A stretch of 64,000 nucleotides of DNA, taken from positions 186,001-250,000 of the forward strand of contig NZ_WBIN01000011.1 in assembly GCF_009749385.1 (NCBI RefSeq), read 5' to 3'. Shown here piece by piece: positions 43,233 through 52,612 of the stretch; positions within the stretch are counted from its first letter, which is position 1; every line of letters begins with the position of its first letter. This stretch comes from Agromyces allii (GTDB taxonomy: Bacteria; Actinomycetota; Actinomycetes; Actinomycetales; Microbacteriaceae). Position numbers and translations under genes: made by a program. The notes under the pieces were generated by a model. That model was not told the DNA's origin, did no database searches, and was given only the letters and a program-made list of their open reading frames with translations.

Positions 43233-45467
43233 TCAGCCGATGACGTCTCCGGCCTGCACGACCGTGAGCCGCTGCGTCGGCCGGGTGAGGGCGACGTAGA
43301 GCCGCTTCCACGTGGCCGACGAGATGGCGTGCGGCTCGGGCATGGGCGGAACGGCGACGACCACGGCGTCGAACTCGAGGCCCTTCGCATCGTCGGGGGT
43401 GCCGACCCAGAGCCGGTCGGCCGCCGATGGAGACGCCTTGCCTGCTTCGGCAGCGCGAACCTCCTGCAGCGCACCGAGCATGGCGAGCGGGCCGATCACG
43501 CCGACGGTGCCCTCGCTCTCGGCCAGGGCCTCGACGGCCGCTCGTGCGGCGGCGGCTCCCAGCTCGGACGCGGGCACGCGCAGGACGCGCGGCTCGTGCT
43601 CGCCGTCGCGGGCCGAGGTCGGCTCGTGCACGCCGGGGTCGATGCGGCGCAGCACGCCCGTCGCGAGCCGCATGATGCGGCCGGGCGTGCGGTAGTTGAC
43701 CGTGAGGTCGGTGCGGCTCCACCGCGGCACCTGCGGGTCAAGCAGGCCGGCCCACGTGAACGCGGAGTCGGTCGCCGTGTACTGGTTCGCATCGCCGACG
43801 AGCGTCATCGAGCGCGACGGGCAGCGGCGGATGAGCGCGCGCAGCAGCATCGGGCTCGTCTCCTGCGCCTCGTCGACGATGATGTGCCCGTAGACCCACT
43901 CGCGGTCGGCCATGGCGCGCTCGGCGGGGGTGCGTCCGTCGCCGGCGGCCTGCCGGTCGGCGAGCGTCGCGGCGGTCACGATCGAGACGGGCGCGGCGAG
44001 GTGGTCCTCGTCGGCATCGGCGTCGGCCACCATGTCGAGCACGTTCTGCGCGTAGGCGAGGTCGACGGCCCGGTCGGCGCGGGCGCGCGTGGCCGCGGCC
44101 GCGGCGGGGCGGGGGTCGTCGCCGAGCAGCTCGGCGAGCTCGTCGACGAGCGGGATGTCGGCGGGCGTCAGGCCGTGGTCGCGGGAGCGCAGCAGCGCCG
44201 CGCGCAGCGCCGGGTCGAGCGACGGCAGCACGGCGTCGAGACGGTCGGGCTCGCTGAACAGGTCGCGCACCACCTCGACGGGGTCGAGCAGGGGCCAGAG
44301 CTCGTCGAAGAGCTCCTGCACCGCCGGGTCTTCGGCCCAGTCGGCCCGCCGCTCCCAGTCCTCCATCGCCGAGGCGCCGTGCTCGGCGTCTTCGAGGCGC
44401 AGGATCTCGGTCAGGAGCGCCGTCTCGAACTTCGGGCGGGCGGCGTTGTGCGGCGTGCCGCCGGAGCGGCCGCGCGTGCGCACGCGGTGGAGCAGGCGCC
44501 CGTCGAGCGTCATCTCCTTCAGGCCCGCAGGGCGCAGCACCCGGGAGCCGTCGTTGGGCACCTGGAATCCGCGCACGGCCTGCTTGAGCGCGTCGACGAT
44601 CTCGAGTCGGCCCTTGAACTCGGCGGCGAGCGCGGGCTCGGTCGCGGTCGCGCTCACGCCGGGCAGCAGCGTGCTCGGGGTGACGAGCACCGCCGAGTCC
44701 TCGCCGAGTGAGGGCAGCACCTGCGAGATGTACTCGAGGAACCGACGGTTCGGACCGACGATGAGCACGACCGACTTCGCCAGACGGTTGCGGTGCTCGT
44801 AGAGCAGGAACGCGGCGCGCTGCAGGGCCACGGCCGTCTTGCCGGTGCCGGGCCCGCCCTGCACCACGAGGGTGCCGGCGAGCGGGCCGCGGATGATCGC
44901 GTCCTGCTCGCGCTGGATGGTGCCGACGATGTCGCCCATGTGCTGCGTGCGCGGCTTGTCGAGGGCCGCCATGAGCGCGGCATCGCCGCTCGCGACGCCG
45001 GCGAGGTCGTTCGGGTCGTCGACGTCGACGAGCAGTGGTTCGTCGTAGACCGCCGTGACCGTGCGGTCGGTCGACGAGATGCGCCGACGCGCCCTCACGC
45101 CGTCGCGGTGCAGCGGCGTCGCCGTGTAGAACGGGCGGGCGACCGGCGCACGCCAGTCGATGAGCAGCCGCTCGCCGTCGTCGGGGTCGCTCAGGCCGAT
45201 GCGGCCGATGCGGTACCGCTCGCCTTCATCGGTCTCGACGCCGCCCAGCAACAGGCCGTACGACGCCGTGCGGAGCCCCTGCAGCCGCTGCGCGTGGTGC
45301 GCGACGAGCGCATCGCGCTCGGTGAGGTTCAGCTCATCGCTCGGGCGACCGAGCATCGACTGGAGGTAGGCGGACTCCTGCTCGACGAGCCCGGCGACGA
45401 CCTCGCGGATGTGGTCGAGCGCCGCCTGCTCCTCAGCGATGGGCGTGGTGGAAGTGCTGTTGGTGAT
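43233..45467 (-). CDS. helD: HelD-type RNA polymerase recycling ATPase (UvrD/Rep-like), ATC start
   Basis: A 744-residue superfamily 1 helicase-like protein. Walker A GGPGTGKTAV and the adjacent LLYEHRNRL, Walker B IIVDEAQE, QYTATDSAFTW, and the C-terminal motif LYVALTRPTQRLTV match actinobacterial HelD, which removes stalled RNA polymerase from DNA. No ATG, GTG, TTG or CTG lies in frame between the upstream intergenic terminator and Met39. AGGAGT sits 6 bases before codon ATC at 45467, followed by TNSTSTTPIAEEQ, so translation appears to begin at ATC. A sequence error or start-codon mutation (ATG to ATC) is the alternative. It stands alone between two terminators. Confidence 0.87.
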   Translation of the reverse strand: MTNSTSTTPIAEEQAALDHIREVVAGLVEQESAYLQSMLGRPSDELNLTERDALVAHHAQRLQGLRTASYGLLLGGVETDEGERYRIGRIGLSDPDDGERLLIDWRAPVARPFYTATPLHRDGVRARRRISSTDRTVTAVYDEPLLVDVDDPNDLAGVASGDAALMAALDKPRTQHMGDIVGTIQREQDAIIRGPLAGTLVVQGGPGTGKTAVALQRAAFLLYEHRNRLAKSVVLIVGPNRRFLEYISQVLPSLGEDSAVLVTPSTLLPGVSATATEPALAAEFKGRLEIVDALKQAVRGFQVPNDGSRVLRPAGLKEMTLDGRLLHRVRTRGRSGGTPHNAARPKFETALLTEILRLEDAEHGASAMEDWERRADWAEDPAVQELFDELWPLLDPVEVVRDLFSEPDRLDAVLPSLDPALRAALLRSRDHGLTPADIPLVDELAELLGDDPRPAAAAATRARADRAVDLAYAQNVLDMVADADADEDHLAAPVSIVTAATLADRQAAGDGRTPAERAMADREWVYGHIIVDEAQETSPMLLRALIRRCPSRSMTLVGDANQYTATDSAFTWAGLLDPQVPRWSRTDLTVNYRTPGRIMRLATGVLRRIDPGVHEPTSARDGEHEPRVLRVPASELGAAAARAAVEALAESEGTVGVIGPLAMLGALQEVRAAEAGKASPSAADRLWVGTPDDAKGLEFDAVVVAVPPMPEPHAISSATWKRLYVALTRPTQRLTVVQAGDVIG

Positions 45468-45581
45468 GGCGGTACTCCTCGTGCGGCGGACCGTCGATTC
45501 TACCCGCGATGGATGCCGCGTCGGCCCGCCAGCGGTTCGACCACGCTGCCCGGTGCGCCCGCCCGCCGACCGCCCGGGCAT

Positions 45582-45619
45582 GGCGAAGGGCGGATGCCAC
45601 GAGACATCCGCCCTTTGCC
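45582..45619 (-). terminator. Terminator of the YtfQRT/YjfF-like operon
   Basis: A 15-bp stem (GGCGAAGGGCGGATG and complement with one G-U pair) and 8-base loop, 13 bases after the last permease stop and upstream of helD. Confidence 0.8.
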
Positions 45620-45631
45620 GTTCGCATCTCG

Positions 45632-46687
45632 CTACGTATGCCGCTTCGAGGTGACCGCGCGCTGGAGCAGCACGAAGATCAGCAGGATGCCGCCGGTGAT
45701 GATCGTCGTCATCTCGGGCGGGATGCCGCCGTCGCGCGTGATGAGCACGTTCATGAGGCCGAGCACGAGGGCGCCGACCACCGATCCGAGCACGTAGCCG
45801 TACCCGCCGGTCAGCAGCGTGCCGCCGATCACGGTCGCGGCGATCGCGTCGAGCTCCCAGCCGATGCCCGTGATGTTCTGGGCGATGCCGAGGCGCGACG
45901 TGTAGACCACGGCGGCGATGCCCGAGAGCGTGCCGCTGATGACGTACACGAGCACCTTGGTGCGCGGCACTGCGAGTCCCATGAGCGCCGACGAGCTCTC
46001 GGAGCCGCCGATCGCGTAGACCGTGCGGCCCGTGCGGGTGCGGTGCAGCACGAAGAAGGCACCGAACACGACGAGCAGCGCGATGATCACGCCGGGCGTG
46101 ATGACGACGTCGTTGACCTTCGGACCGTCGATGATCTTGAACTGCTCGCCCAACCATCGGATCGGCGATTCCTCGGCGAGGCGCTCGGGCTGCGTGCTGA
46201 GCAGTGACGCGAGACCCCGGCCGAGGAACATCATCGCGAGCGTCGCGATGAACGGCTGCACGTTGAAGTACTGGATCAGGATGCCGCTCGCGAGCCCGAA
46301 CAGCGTGCCGATGAGCACCATCAGCAGGATCACGATCCAGGGGTTCCACCCGGCGTTCGCGAGCATGACGCCGGCGACGCTCGAGAGCGCGATGACCGAG
46401 CCGACCGACAGGTCGATGCCGCCCGTGAGGATCACGAAGGTCATCGCCACCGCGAGGATGATCAGGTGGGCGTTGTTGATGAGCAGGTTCGACAGCGTGT
46501 TGTACTGCACGATGCGGCCGTAGGCGAGCTCGCCGTAGATCACCATGCCGATGAAGATGACGATGGCGGCGACGGTCGGCAGCACCGACGGGTTGGAGGC
46601 GACGACCCGCTTCACCCGGGTCACGAGCTTCGAGGCCGTGGACTCCTGGTCGGGGGCGTCGATCTGGGGGTTCTGCACGATGGTCAT
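45632..46687 (-). CDS. CUT2 furanose ABC transporter, YjfF-like permease
   Basis: A 351-residue RbsC-family permease with motifs LTGGIDLSVGSVIALSS and ELDAIAATVIGGTLLTGGYG and 8-10 membrane segments. Its ATG overlaps the stop of the previous permease by 4 bases. Two distinct permeases, as in E. coli YtfT/YjfF for galactofuranose, fit better than the single-permease ribose type. With GH43 enzymes in the same block, arabinofuranose or galactofuranose is the likely substrate. Confidence 0.9.
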   Translation of the reverse strand: MTIVQNPQIDAPDQESTASKLVTRVKRVVASNPSVLPTVAAIVIFIGMVIYGELAYGRIVQYNTLSNLLINNAHLIILAVAMTFVILTGGIDLSVGSVIALSSVAGVMLANAGWNPWIVILLMVLIGTLFGLASGILIQYFNVQPFIATLAMMFLGRGLASLLSTQPERLAEESPIRWLGEQFKIIDGPKVNDVVITPGVIIALLVVFGAFFVLHRTRTGRTVYAIGGSESSSALMGLAVPRTKVLVYVISGTLSGIAAVVYTSRLGIAQNITGIGWELDAIAATVIGGTLLTGGYGYVLGSVVGALVLGLMNVLITRDGGIPPEMTTIITGGILLIFVLLQRAVTSKRHT

Positions 46688-47769
46688 GCTGCAACCTCCT
46701 GCTTCGGCTTGGCGGGGAGCGACTCGGGCCGCAGCTGCGGCGGCTTGCGTCGTTGGACGAACCAGCTGCGCACCCGGTCGGACTGCAGCAGGCAGAGCAC
46801 GACGATCACGATCGCCTTGAACGCCGGGGTGGCCGACGACGAGATGCCGAGGAACACGATGGTCTTGTCGAGCGTCGCGATGAGCAGTGCGCCGACGACG
46901 GCGCCGCCGATCGAGAACTTGCCGCCGGCGAGCGACGTGCCGCCGATGACGACCGCGAGGATCGCGTCGAGCTCCATCTGGTAGCCGGTGCGCGAGACGT
47001 CGACCGTCATCACGGTGCCGACCGACATGATGCCGGCGACGCCCGCGAGCACGGCGCTCAGGATGTAGACCGTGAGCAGCAGCCCGCTCGGCTTGATGCC
47101 GGCCATGCGGCTCGCCTTCGGGTTGATGCCGATCGCCTCGATCATGAGCCCGAGCGCGCTGCGGCGCACCACGAGGCCGACGACGATCACGATCGCGATC
47201 GCGAGGAGGAACACCACCGGCAGGCCGATGACGAACCCGTTCGCGATCCACCGGAACGGATCGTTCGTGGCCGAGGTGTTCTGGCCCTCGGTGATGACCT
47301 TCGCGATGCCGCGGCCCGCGAGCATCATGATCAGCGTGCTGATGAAGGGCTGCAGTCCGATGTAGGCGACCAGCACGCCGTTGATGGCGCCGAGGAGCGC
47401 GCTCACGAGGAGGGCGAGCCCGATGGCGCCGAGCGCGACGCCGACCGAGCCCGACTGCCCGGCATCTTTCATGAACACCATCGCGACCGCGCCGGAGACC
47501 GCCATGACCGAACCGACCGAGAGGTCGATGCCGCCGGTGGCGATCACGAGCGACATGCCGACCGCGATCATCAGGATCGGCGCGGACGCCCGGAGGATGT
47601 CGATGACGTTGCCGACCAGGTTCCCGTTGACCGGGTTGACCGTGATCGCGAGGTAGTTCGGGTCCTTCAGGACGTTGAGGGCGAGGAGCGCGAAGATCGC
47701 GATCACTCCCCAGAAGAACGGCTTGCGGATGAGCTCGCGCAGCCAGTTCGTTCGAGCAGCGTTGCTCAT
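46684..47769 (-). CDS. CUT2 furanose ABC transporter, YtfT-like permease
   Basis: A 361-residue RbsC-family permease (ATGGIDLSVGSVMAVSG; ELDAILAVVIGGTSLAGGKFS) with a basic C-terminal tail rich in Lys and Pro. The start overlaps the ATPase stop by 4 bases and the stop overlaps the next permease by 4 bases. It forms a heterodimer with the downstream permease. Confidence 0.9.
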   Translation of the reverse strand: MSNAARTNWLRELIRKPFFWGVIAIFALLALNVLKDPNYLAITVNPVNGNLVGNVIDILRASAPILMIAVGMSLVIATGGIDLSVGSVMAVSGAVAMVFMKDAGQSGSVGVALGAIGLALLVSALLGAINGVLVAYIGLQPFISTLIMMLAGRGIAKVITEGQNTSATNDPFRWIANGFVIGLPVVFLLAIAIVIVVGLVVRRSALGLMIEAIGINPKASRMAGIKPSGLLLTVYILSAVLAGVAGIMSVGTVMTVDVSRTGYQMELDAILAVVIGGTSLAGGKFSIGGAVVGALLIATLDKTIVFLGISSSATPAFKAIVIVVLCLLQSDRVRSWFVQRRKPPQLRPESLPAKPKQEVAA

Positions 47770-49412
47770 GATTCCTCCTCCGTCGCGGCGTACGCATGCG
47801 CGTCCGCCGGCGACGACTCGCTCGGGTGCGATGCCGCGATGTCGTGCTGGCCCTCGGCATCGATGATGCCACTCTCGGCGGCCGCCTCGACACCGTGCGC
47901 GGCGATGACGTCGACGACGTGCTGGGCCGTGATCTCGGGCCCGTTGACGATCTCGCCGATCTTCTGGTGGTCCTTCAACACGACGATGCGCTCGCTGAGG
48001 CGTACGACCTCCTCGAGCTCGGACGAGATGAAGACGACCGAGACGCCGCTCTCGGCGAGCTCGGCGACGGCCTCCTGGATCTCGGCCTTCGCGCCGACGT
48101 CGATGCCGCGGGTGGGCTCGTCGAGGATCAGCAGCTCGGGATTCGTCGCGAGCCAGCGGCCGAGCAGCACCTTCTGCTGGTTGCCGCCGGAGAGGTTCTT
48201 GATGAGCCGGTTCGGGTCGGACGGCCGCACGTTCAGGGCGGTGATGTACTTCTCGACGAGCTCGTCCTGCTCCTTGCGCGGGATGGGCCTGGCCCAGCCG
48301 CGCTCGGCCTGCACCGCGAGGATCATGTTCTCGCGCACGGTGAGGTCGGCGATGATGCCCTCGTCGCGCCGGTTCTCGGTCGAGAACGCGATGCGCTTGA
48401 CGAGGCCGTCGGCGGGGCTCTTGATGTCGACTCGCTTGCCGTGCAGCGTGACCTCGCCCTCGTCGGCGCGATCTGCGCCGTAGAGCAGGCGGGCGAGCTC
48501 GGTGCGGCCGGAGCCGAGGAGGCCGGCGAAGCCGACCACCTCCCCGCGATGGACGTCGAGGTCGGTGGGCTCGATCGAGCCGCGACGGCCGAGGCCCTTC
48601 GCCGTGAGCAGCGGCTCCTCGGCGGCGTAGTCGCGGTCGTCGACGCGGCGGTTGCCGCCGAGCGACGAGAGCGCCCCGAGGTCCTTGCCGATCATCTTCG
48701 AGATGAGCGCGTGGCGATCGAGGTCGCGGGTGAGGTACTCGCCCTCGTACCGGCCGTTGCGCAGGATCGTCAGGCGGTCGCTGATCGCGTAGATCTGGTC
48801 GAGGAAGTGCGAGACGAAGAGGATGGCGACGCCCTGGTCGCGGAGCGAGCGCATCACGCGGAACAGGCCCTCGACCTCGGCCGCGTCGAGGCTCGAGGTC
48901 GGCTCGTCGAGGATGAGCACCTTCGCCTTGATCGCCATGGCGCGGCTGATCGCGACGAGTTGCTGCATGGCGATCGACAGCGTCGAGAGCGGCTTGTGGG
49001 TGTCGAGGTGCTCGAGCCCGAGTCGGGCGAGCGCCTCGGTGGCGGCGGCGTGCGTCGCACGCCAGTTCACGCCGAAGGCCCCGCGGATCTCGTGGCCGAG
49101 CATGACGTTCTCGCCGATCGAGAGGTTCGTGACCAGGTTGACCTCCTGGTACACGGTGGAGACGCCGGCGCTCTGCGCATCGCGGGTGCCGTGGAACTGA
49201 CGCTCCTGGCCCGCGACGACGATCGAGCCGCCGTCGATCTTGTAGACCCCGGTGAGGGCCTTGATCAGCGTCGACTTGCCGGCGCCGTTCTCGCCCATCA
49301 GCGCGTGGACTTCGCCCTGGAAGAGGCGGAAGTCCACCCCGTCGAGGGCTTTGACGCCTGGGAACTCGATGGAGATGTCGCGCATCTCCACGATTGGCAG
49401 TGCTTCACTCAT
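47766..49412 (-). CDS. CUT2 furanose ABC transporter, YtfR-like double ATPase
   Basis: A 548-residue double ATPase. Domain 1: Walker A GENGAGKST, degenerate signature LSIAMQQ, Walker B LILDEPTSSLD. Domain 2: FAGLLGSGRTE, signature LSGGNQQ, Walker B LILDEPTRGIDVG. A C-terminal tail of about 40 residues, rich in Ala, Glu and Ser, goes beyond the usual family length. The gene is 125 bases after the binding-protein gene, across a stem-loop. A second, closely related ATPase is encoded at 51050. Confidence 0.92.
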   Translation of the reverse strand: MSEALPIVEMRDISIEFPGVKALDGVDFRLFQGEVHALMGENGAGKSTLIKALTGVYKIDGGSIVVAGQERQFHGTRDAQSAGVSTVYQEVNLVTNLSIGENVMLGHEIRGAFGVNWRATHAAATEALARLGLEHLDTHKPLSTLSIAMQQLVAISRAMAIKAKVLILDEPTSSLDAAEVEGLFRVMRSLRDQGVAILFVSHFLDQIYAISDRLTILRNGRYEGEYLTRDLDRHALISKMIGKDLGALSSLGGNRRVDDRDYAAEEPLLTAKGLGRRGSIEPTDLDVHRGEVVGFAGLLGSGRTELARLLYGADRADEGEVTLHGKRVDIKSPADGLVKRIAFSTENRRDEGIIADLTVRENMILAVQAERGWARPIPRKEQDELVEKYITALNVRPSDPNRLIKNLSGGNQQKVLLGRWLATNPELLILDEPTRGIDVGAKAEIQEAVAELAESGVSVVFISSELEEVVRLSERIVVLKDHQKIGEIVNGPEITAQHVVDVIAAHGVEAAAESGIIDAEGQHDIAASHPSESSPADAHAYAATEEES

Positions 49413-49463
49413 GGCATTCGCATCCTGTGCCTCGGCCGCGGGTGGGCGGCCGTTCAATGGAGC

Positions 49464-49497
49464 GGTGCGGGGTCGCTCGAGGAGCAGACCCCGCACC
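49464..49497 (-). promoter_or_regulatory. Perfect 11-bp stem-loop between binding-protein and ATPase genes
   Basis: Arms GGTGCGGGGTC / GACCCCGCACC with a 12-base loop, starting 40 bases after the binding-protein stop. Same position in the operon as the hairpins at 10898 and 19424. Confidence 0.6.
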
Positions 49498-49537
49498 GGG
49501 TGCGTCTCACGCCGCGATCAACGGCGTGGTCGGCCGA

Positions 49538-50533
49538 TCAGTACTGGCGGTCGGCGAGCACGGCCTGTGCTGCCTCGGCCGAGTCGAACGCCTCGCTCGG
49601 AACGATGATGTACGACTCGACCGACTCGCCGGCGAGCGTCTTGTTCACGACGTCGAGGGCGGTCTCGCCGAACAGCGGGTTGTACTCGTGCACGAAGCTG
49701 AGCTGACCGTCGGCGAGGGCCTCCATCGCGGCGAGCGTGCCGTCGATCGTGGCGATCTTGACGTCGACGCCCGGCGTGAGACCGGCCTCTTCGACGGCCT
49801 GCGCAGCGCCGAGACCCATCTCGTCGTTCTGCGCGAAGATCAGCTGGATGTTGTTGTTGTTCGCCTTCAGGAGCGTCTCGGTGACCGACTTGCCCTCTTC
49901 GGCCGACCAGTTGGCGGTCTGCGCGGCGACCTCGACGAGGTCGGAGCCGTCGACGGCGGAGTCCCAGCCCTCGTTGCGCTCGTTCACGACGCCGACGCCG
50001 GCCGGGCCCTCGAGCGTGATGTAGTTGCCGCCATCGGGGAACTGCTCGACGGCCCAGTCGCCGACCGCGCTCGCGACCTCGACGTTGTCGGGCGCGATGC
50101 GGGTGATGTAGAGGCTGGGGTCGTCGGGGTCGATGCCGCGGTCGAGCAGGATCACGGGGATCTCAGCCTCCTGCGCACGGGCGAGCGAGTCCTCCCAGCC
50201 GGATGCCTCGGTGGCCGACAGCAGGATGACGTCGACGCCCTCGTCGACGAACGACGTGAACGCGTCGATCTGCGACTTCTGGTCGAGGTTCGTGGCGGGC
50301 GCGTACTTCAGCTCGAAGCCGGCGTCCTCGGTGAACGTCTCCTGGATGTTCTTCTCGTTCGCCTCGCGCCATGCGCCCTCGGGGCCGACCGCGACGAAGC
50401 CGACGGTCGTGAGGTCGCCCGCGTCGGCGTTGTCGCCGCTGCCGCCGCTGCTCGAGCACGCGGCGAGGCCGACGGTGAGCGCGCCGACGGCCGCCAGGCC
50501 GAGGAACTTCGTGAATCGCCTCTGAACTGACAT
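49538..50533 (-). CDS. CUT2 furanose ABC transporter, YtfQ-like solute-binding lipoprotein
   Basis: A 331-residue lipoprotein with lipobox GLAAC (Cys26). TVGFVAVGPEGAWREANEKN, PATNLDQKSQIDAF, PVILLDRGIDPDDPSLY and IFAQNDEMGLGAAQAVEEAG closely follow the pattern of the galactofuranose-binding protein YtfQ. GGAGGAG precedes the ATG at 50533. It is the first gene of a four-gene operon with two LacI-type operators upstream. Arabinofuranose or galactofuranose released by the GH43 enzymes is the likely ligand. Confidence 0.9.
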   Translation of the reverse strand: MSVQRRFTKFLGLAAVGALTVGLAACSSSGGSGDNADAGDLTTVGFVAVGPEGAWREANEKNIQETFTEDAGFELKYAPATNLDQKSQIDAFTSFVDEGVDVILLSATEASGWEDSLARAQEAEIPVILLDRGIDPDDPSLYITRIAPDNVEVASAVGDWAVEQFPDGGNYITLEGPAGVGVVNERNEGWDSAVDGSDLVEVAAQTANWSAEEGKSVTETLLKANNNNIQLIFAQNDEMGLGAAQAVEEAGLTPGVDVKIATIDGTLAAMEALADGQLSFVHEYNPLFGETALDVVNKTLAGESVESYIIVPSEAFDSAEAAQAVLADRQY

Positions 50534-50629
50534 GTGATCTCCTCCTTGAGACCCGGCACCACGGCGCCGGTGTTTTCCGCTGTGCGGATTCCTGTGATTG
50601 CGGAGACGCTTGGCGCGTCCACATTCAGG

Positions 50630-50645
50630 ATGTTACCGGGAACAA
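50630..50645. promoter_or_regulatory. LacI-type operator A, transporter operon
   Basis: ATGTTACCGGGAACAA, the inverse of TTGTTCCCGGTAACAT, with the half-site of the operator at 50665 and the perfect palindrome at 62040. Centres of the two local copies are 35 bp apart. Confidence 0.78.
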
Positions 50646-50664
50646 AGAGTGGAACACAAGCACT

Positions 50665-50680
50665 TTGTTCCCGGAAACAT
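50665..50680. promoter_or_regulatory. LacI-type operator B, transporter operon
   Basis: TTGTTCCCGGAAACAT, inverted relative to operator A. Both lie about 95-150 bases before the YtfQ-like start, where the promoter must be; no clear -35/-10 pair was identified. Confidence 0.78.
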
Positions 50681-51049
50681 AACATTCTGGAAACCCACCG
50701 CGATAGCCCCGTTCGGGCGGTCCTCGAGTGCGCGGGTCCAGGCGGTCGAGCGGAGGGTCGCAGCGCGCGTTCGTTCCCCCGCACGCGCCTGGCCGCATGG
50801 TGCCTGCCCCGATCACGCGGATGTCTCAGCCACCCGCTCCCCCCGGGCCGACGGCGGCACCCCGACTCGGCGCCCGCCGACGGCATCCGCAGCTCATCTC
50901 GGGCCCGCCTCGACGTGCGCGCGCCGACCCCGAACACCCCGAAGCGTGGTGATCGTCGCACTCGGGATCACCGCACTCGTCGGGTCACGGCCGGCGGCGA
51001 CGACGAGAACCGGCATCTCGAGGGAGATCGCCCGAGGGACGCCGCAGGG
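50681..51049. other. Gap between the two transporter transcripts, nothing recognised
   Basis: 369 bases of GC-rich sequence after the operators. No reading frame here has a ribosome-binding site or family resemblance, and I see no strong hairpin. Confidence 0.5.
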
Positions 51050-52612
51050 TCAGGCGTCGTCCTCTTCGTCGGCGGCGATCATCTCGATGATCGTGTCGAC
51101 GCTGAGCCCGGGGCCGTTGCTGACCTCGCCGATCTTGCGGCGGTCCTTGAGGATCGCGATGCGGTCGCTCAACCGCACGACCTCGTCGAGCTCGGAGGAG
51201 ATGAACACGACCGCCATGCCGTCGCGCGCCATCTCGGCGACACGCGCCTGGATCTCGACCTTCGCGGCGATGTCGATGCCCCGCGTCGGCTCGTCGAGCA
51301 CGAGCAGCAGAGGGCGGGTCGCGAGCCACCTGGCGAGGAGCACCTTCTGCTGGTTGCCGCCCGAGAGCTGCTTCGCGGGCGCGTCGAGTCCGGGCGCGAC
51401 GATGCCGAACGACTCGACGAACCGGTCGACGAGGGCGTCGCGCTCGGCGTGCGAGATGGGCCTGGCCCAGCCGCGGATCGCCTGCAGCGCGAGCACGATG
51501 TTCTCGCGCACGCTGAGCTCCTCGATGATGCCGCCGTCGCGCCGGTCTTCTGACGCGTACGCGACGCGACGCCGGAGCGCGGCCGCCGGGTTCGGCAGCC
51601 CGACCGGCCGGCCGTCGATCTGGAACGTGCCCGAGTCGGCGCGCTCGACGCCAGCGAGCAGCTGGCCGAGCTCGCTGCGGCCCGAGCCGCGCAGCCCGCC
51701 GAGTCCGACGACCTCGCCACGGTGCACCTCGAAGTCGGTCGAGTCGAACTCGCCCCGCTTGCCGACGCCGACCGCGCGGAACAACGGCGTGCCCGTGGGG
51801 TCCGCCCGGTGCGCACGCCGGTCGGAGCCGATGCGACGCAGCTCGGTGAGGTCCTTGCCGATCATCTTCGAGATGAGCACCGCTCGGTCGAGCTCGCGGG
51901 TGGGGTACTCGCCCTGCCCGTACCCGTCGCGGAGCACCGTGATGCGATCGCTGATCGCGTACACCTGCTCGAGGAAGTGCGAGACGAAGAGGATGGCCAC
52001 GCCCTGGTCGCGCAGCCGCCGCAGCGCCCGGAACAAGGTCGCGACCTCGTCGGCGTCGAGGCTCGAGGTCGGCTCGTCGAGCACGAGCACCTTGGGATGG
52101 GTCACCATCGCCCGCGCGATCGCGACGAGCTGCTGGATCGCCGGCGGAAGCGTGGCCACGGCCTGCTTCGGATCGAGGTCGCCGAGGCCCAGCTCGTCGA
52201 GCACGGTCACGGCGCGACGGCGCGTCGCGGGCCACGAGATGCCGTACCAACGGCGCTCCTCGTGGCCGATCATCACGTTCTCGGCGATCGAGAGGTTGCC
52301 GCAGAGATCGACGTCCTGGAACGCCGCGGCCACGCCGACGGACTCCGCCTCGGCCGGGCCGGACAGCACCACGGGCTCGCCGCTGATGCGCACCGAGCCG
52401 CCGCCGATGCGGTACGCGCCGCTCAACGCCTTGACCAACGACGACTTGCCGGCGCCGTTGCCGCCCATGAGGGCATGGATCTCGCCGGGGAACAACCGGA
52501 GGTCGACCCCGTGCAGCACGGTCGTGCCGTCGATGTCGACGGTGATGCCCGTCATCTCGACGACCGGCCGAACCTCGACGTTCGGCCGGGCCGCGGCATC
52601 CTTCGCGGTCAT
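51050..52612 (-). CDS. Second sugar ABC double ATPase, coupled to LacI
   Basis: A 520-residue double ATPase paralogous to the YtfR-like protein at 47766; many segments are the same, for example VAILFVSHFL and LISKMIGKDL. Domain 1 Walker A is GGNGAGKSS, with Walker B LVLDEPTSSLD; domain 2 has LSGGNQQ and LVLDEPTRGIDIA. Its ATG overlaps the stop of the LacI gene by 4 bases. No permease or binding protein follows within 516 bases, so it is either an alternative motor for the downstream permeases, transcribed with the regulator, or the remnant of another transporter. Confidence 0.9.
   Translation of the reverse strand: MTAKDAAARPNVEVRPVVEMTGITVDIDGTTVLHGVDLRLFPGEIHALMGGNGAGKSSLVKALSGAYRIGGGSVRISGEPVVLSGPAEAESVGVAAAFQDVDLCGNLSIAENVMIGHEERRWYGISWPATRRRAVTVLDELGLGDLDPKQAVATLPPAIQQLVAIARAMVTHPKVLVLDEPTSSLDADEVATLFRALRRLRDQGVAILFVSHFLEQVYAISDRITVLRDGYGQGEYPTRELDRAVLISKMIGKDLTELRRIGSDRRAHRADPTGTPLFRAVGVGKRGEFDSTDFEVHRGEVVGLGGLRGSGRSELGQLLAGVERADSGTFQIDGRPVGLPNPAAALRRRVAYASEDRRDGGIIEELSVRENIVLALQAIRGWARPISHAERDALVDRFVESFGIVAPGLDAPAKQLSGGNQQKVLLARWLATRPLLLVLDEPTRGIDIAAKVEIQARVAEMARDGMAVVFISSELDEVVRLSDRIAILKDRRKIGEVSNGPGLSVDTIIEMIAADEEDDA

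Noticed and set aside
45468..45600. ATG far upstream of helD in the same frame
   Set aside because: It lies inside the terminator stem of the preceding operon, and the translated segment has no similarity to HelD proteins.
50938..51060. Short hydrophobic plus-strand frame (VVIVALGITALVGSRPAA)
   Set aside because: No start with a ribosome-binding site, and it merges into antisense of the second ATPase. Most likely chance.
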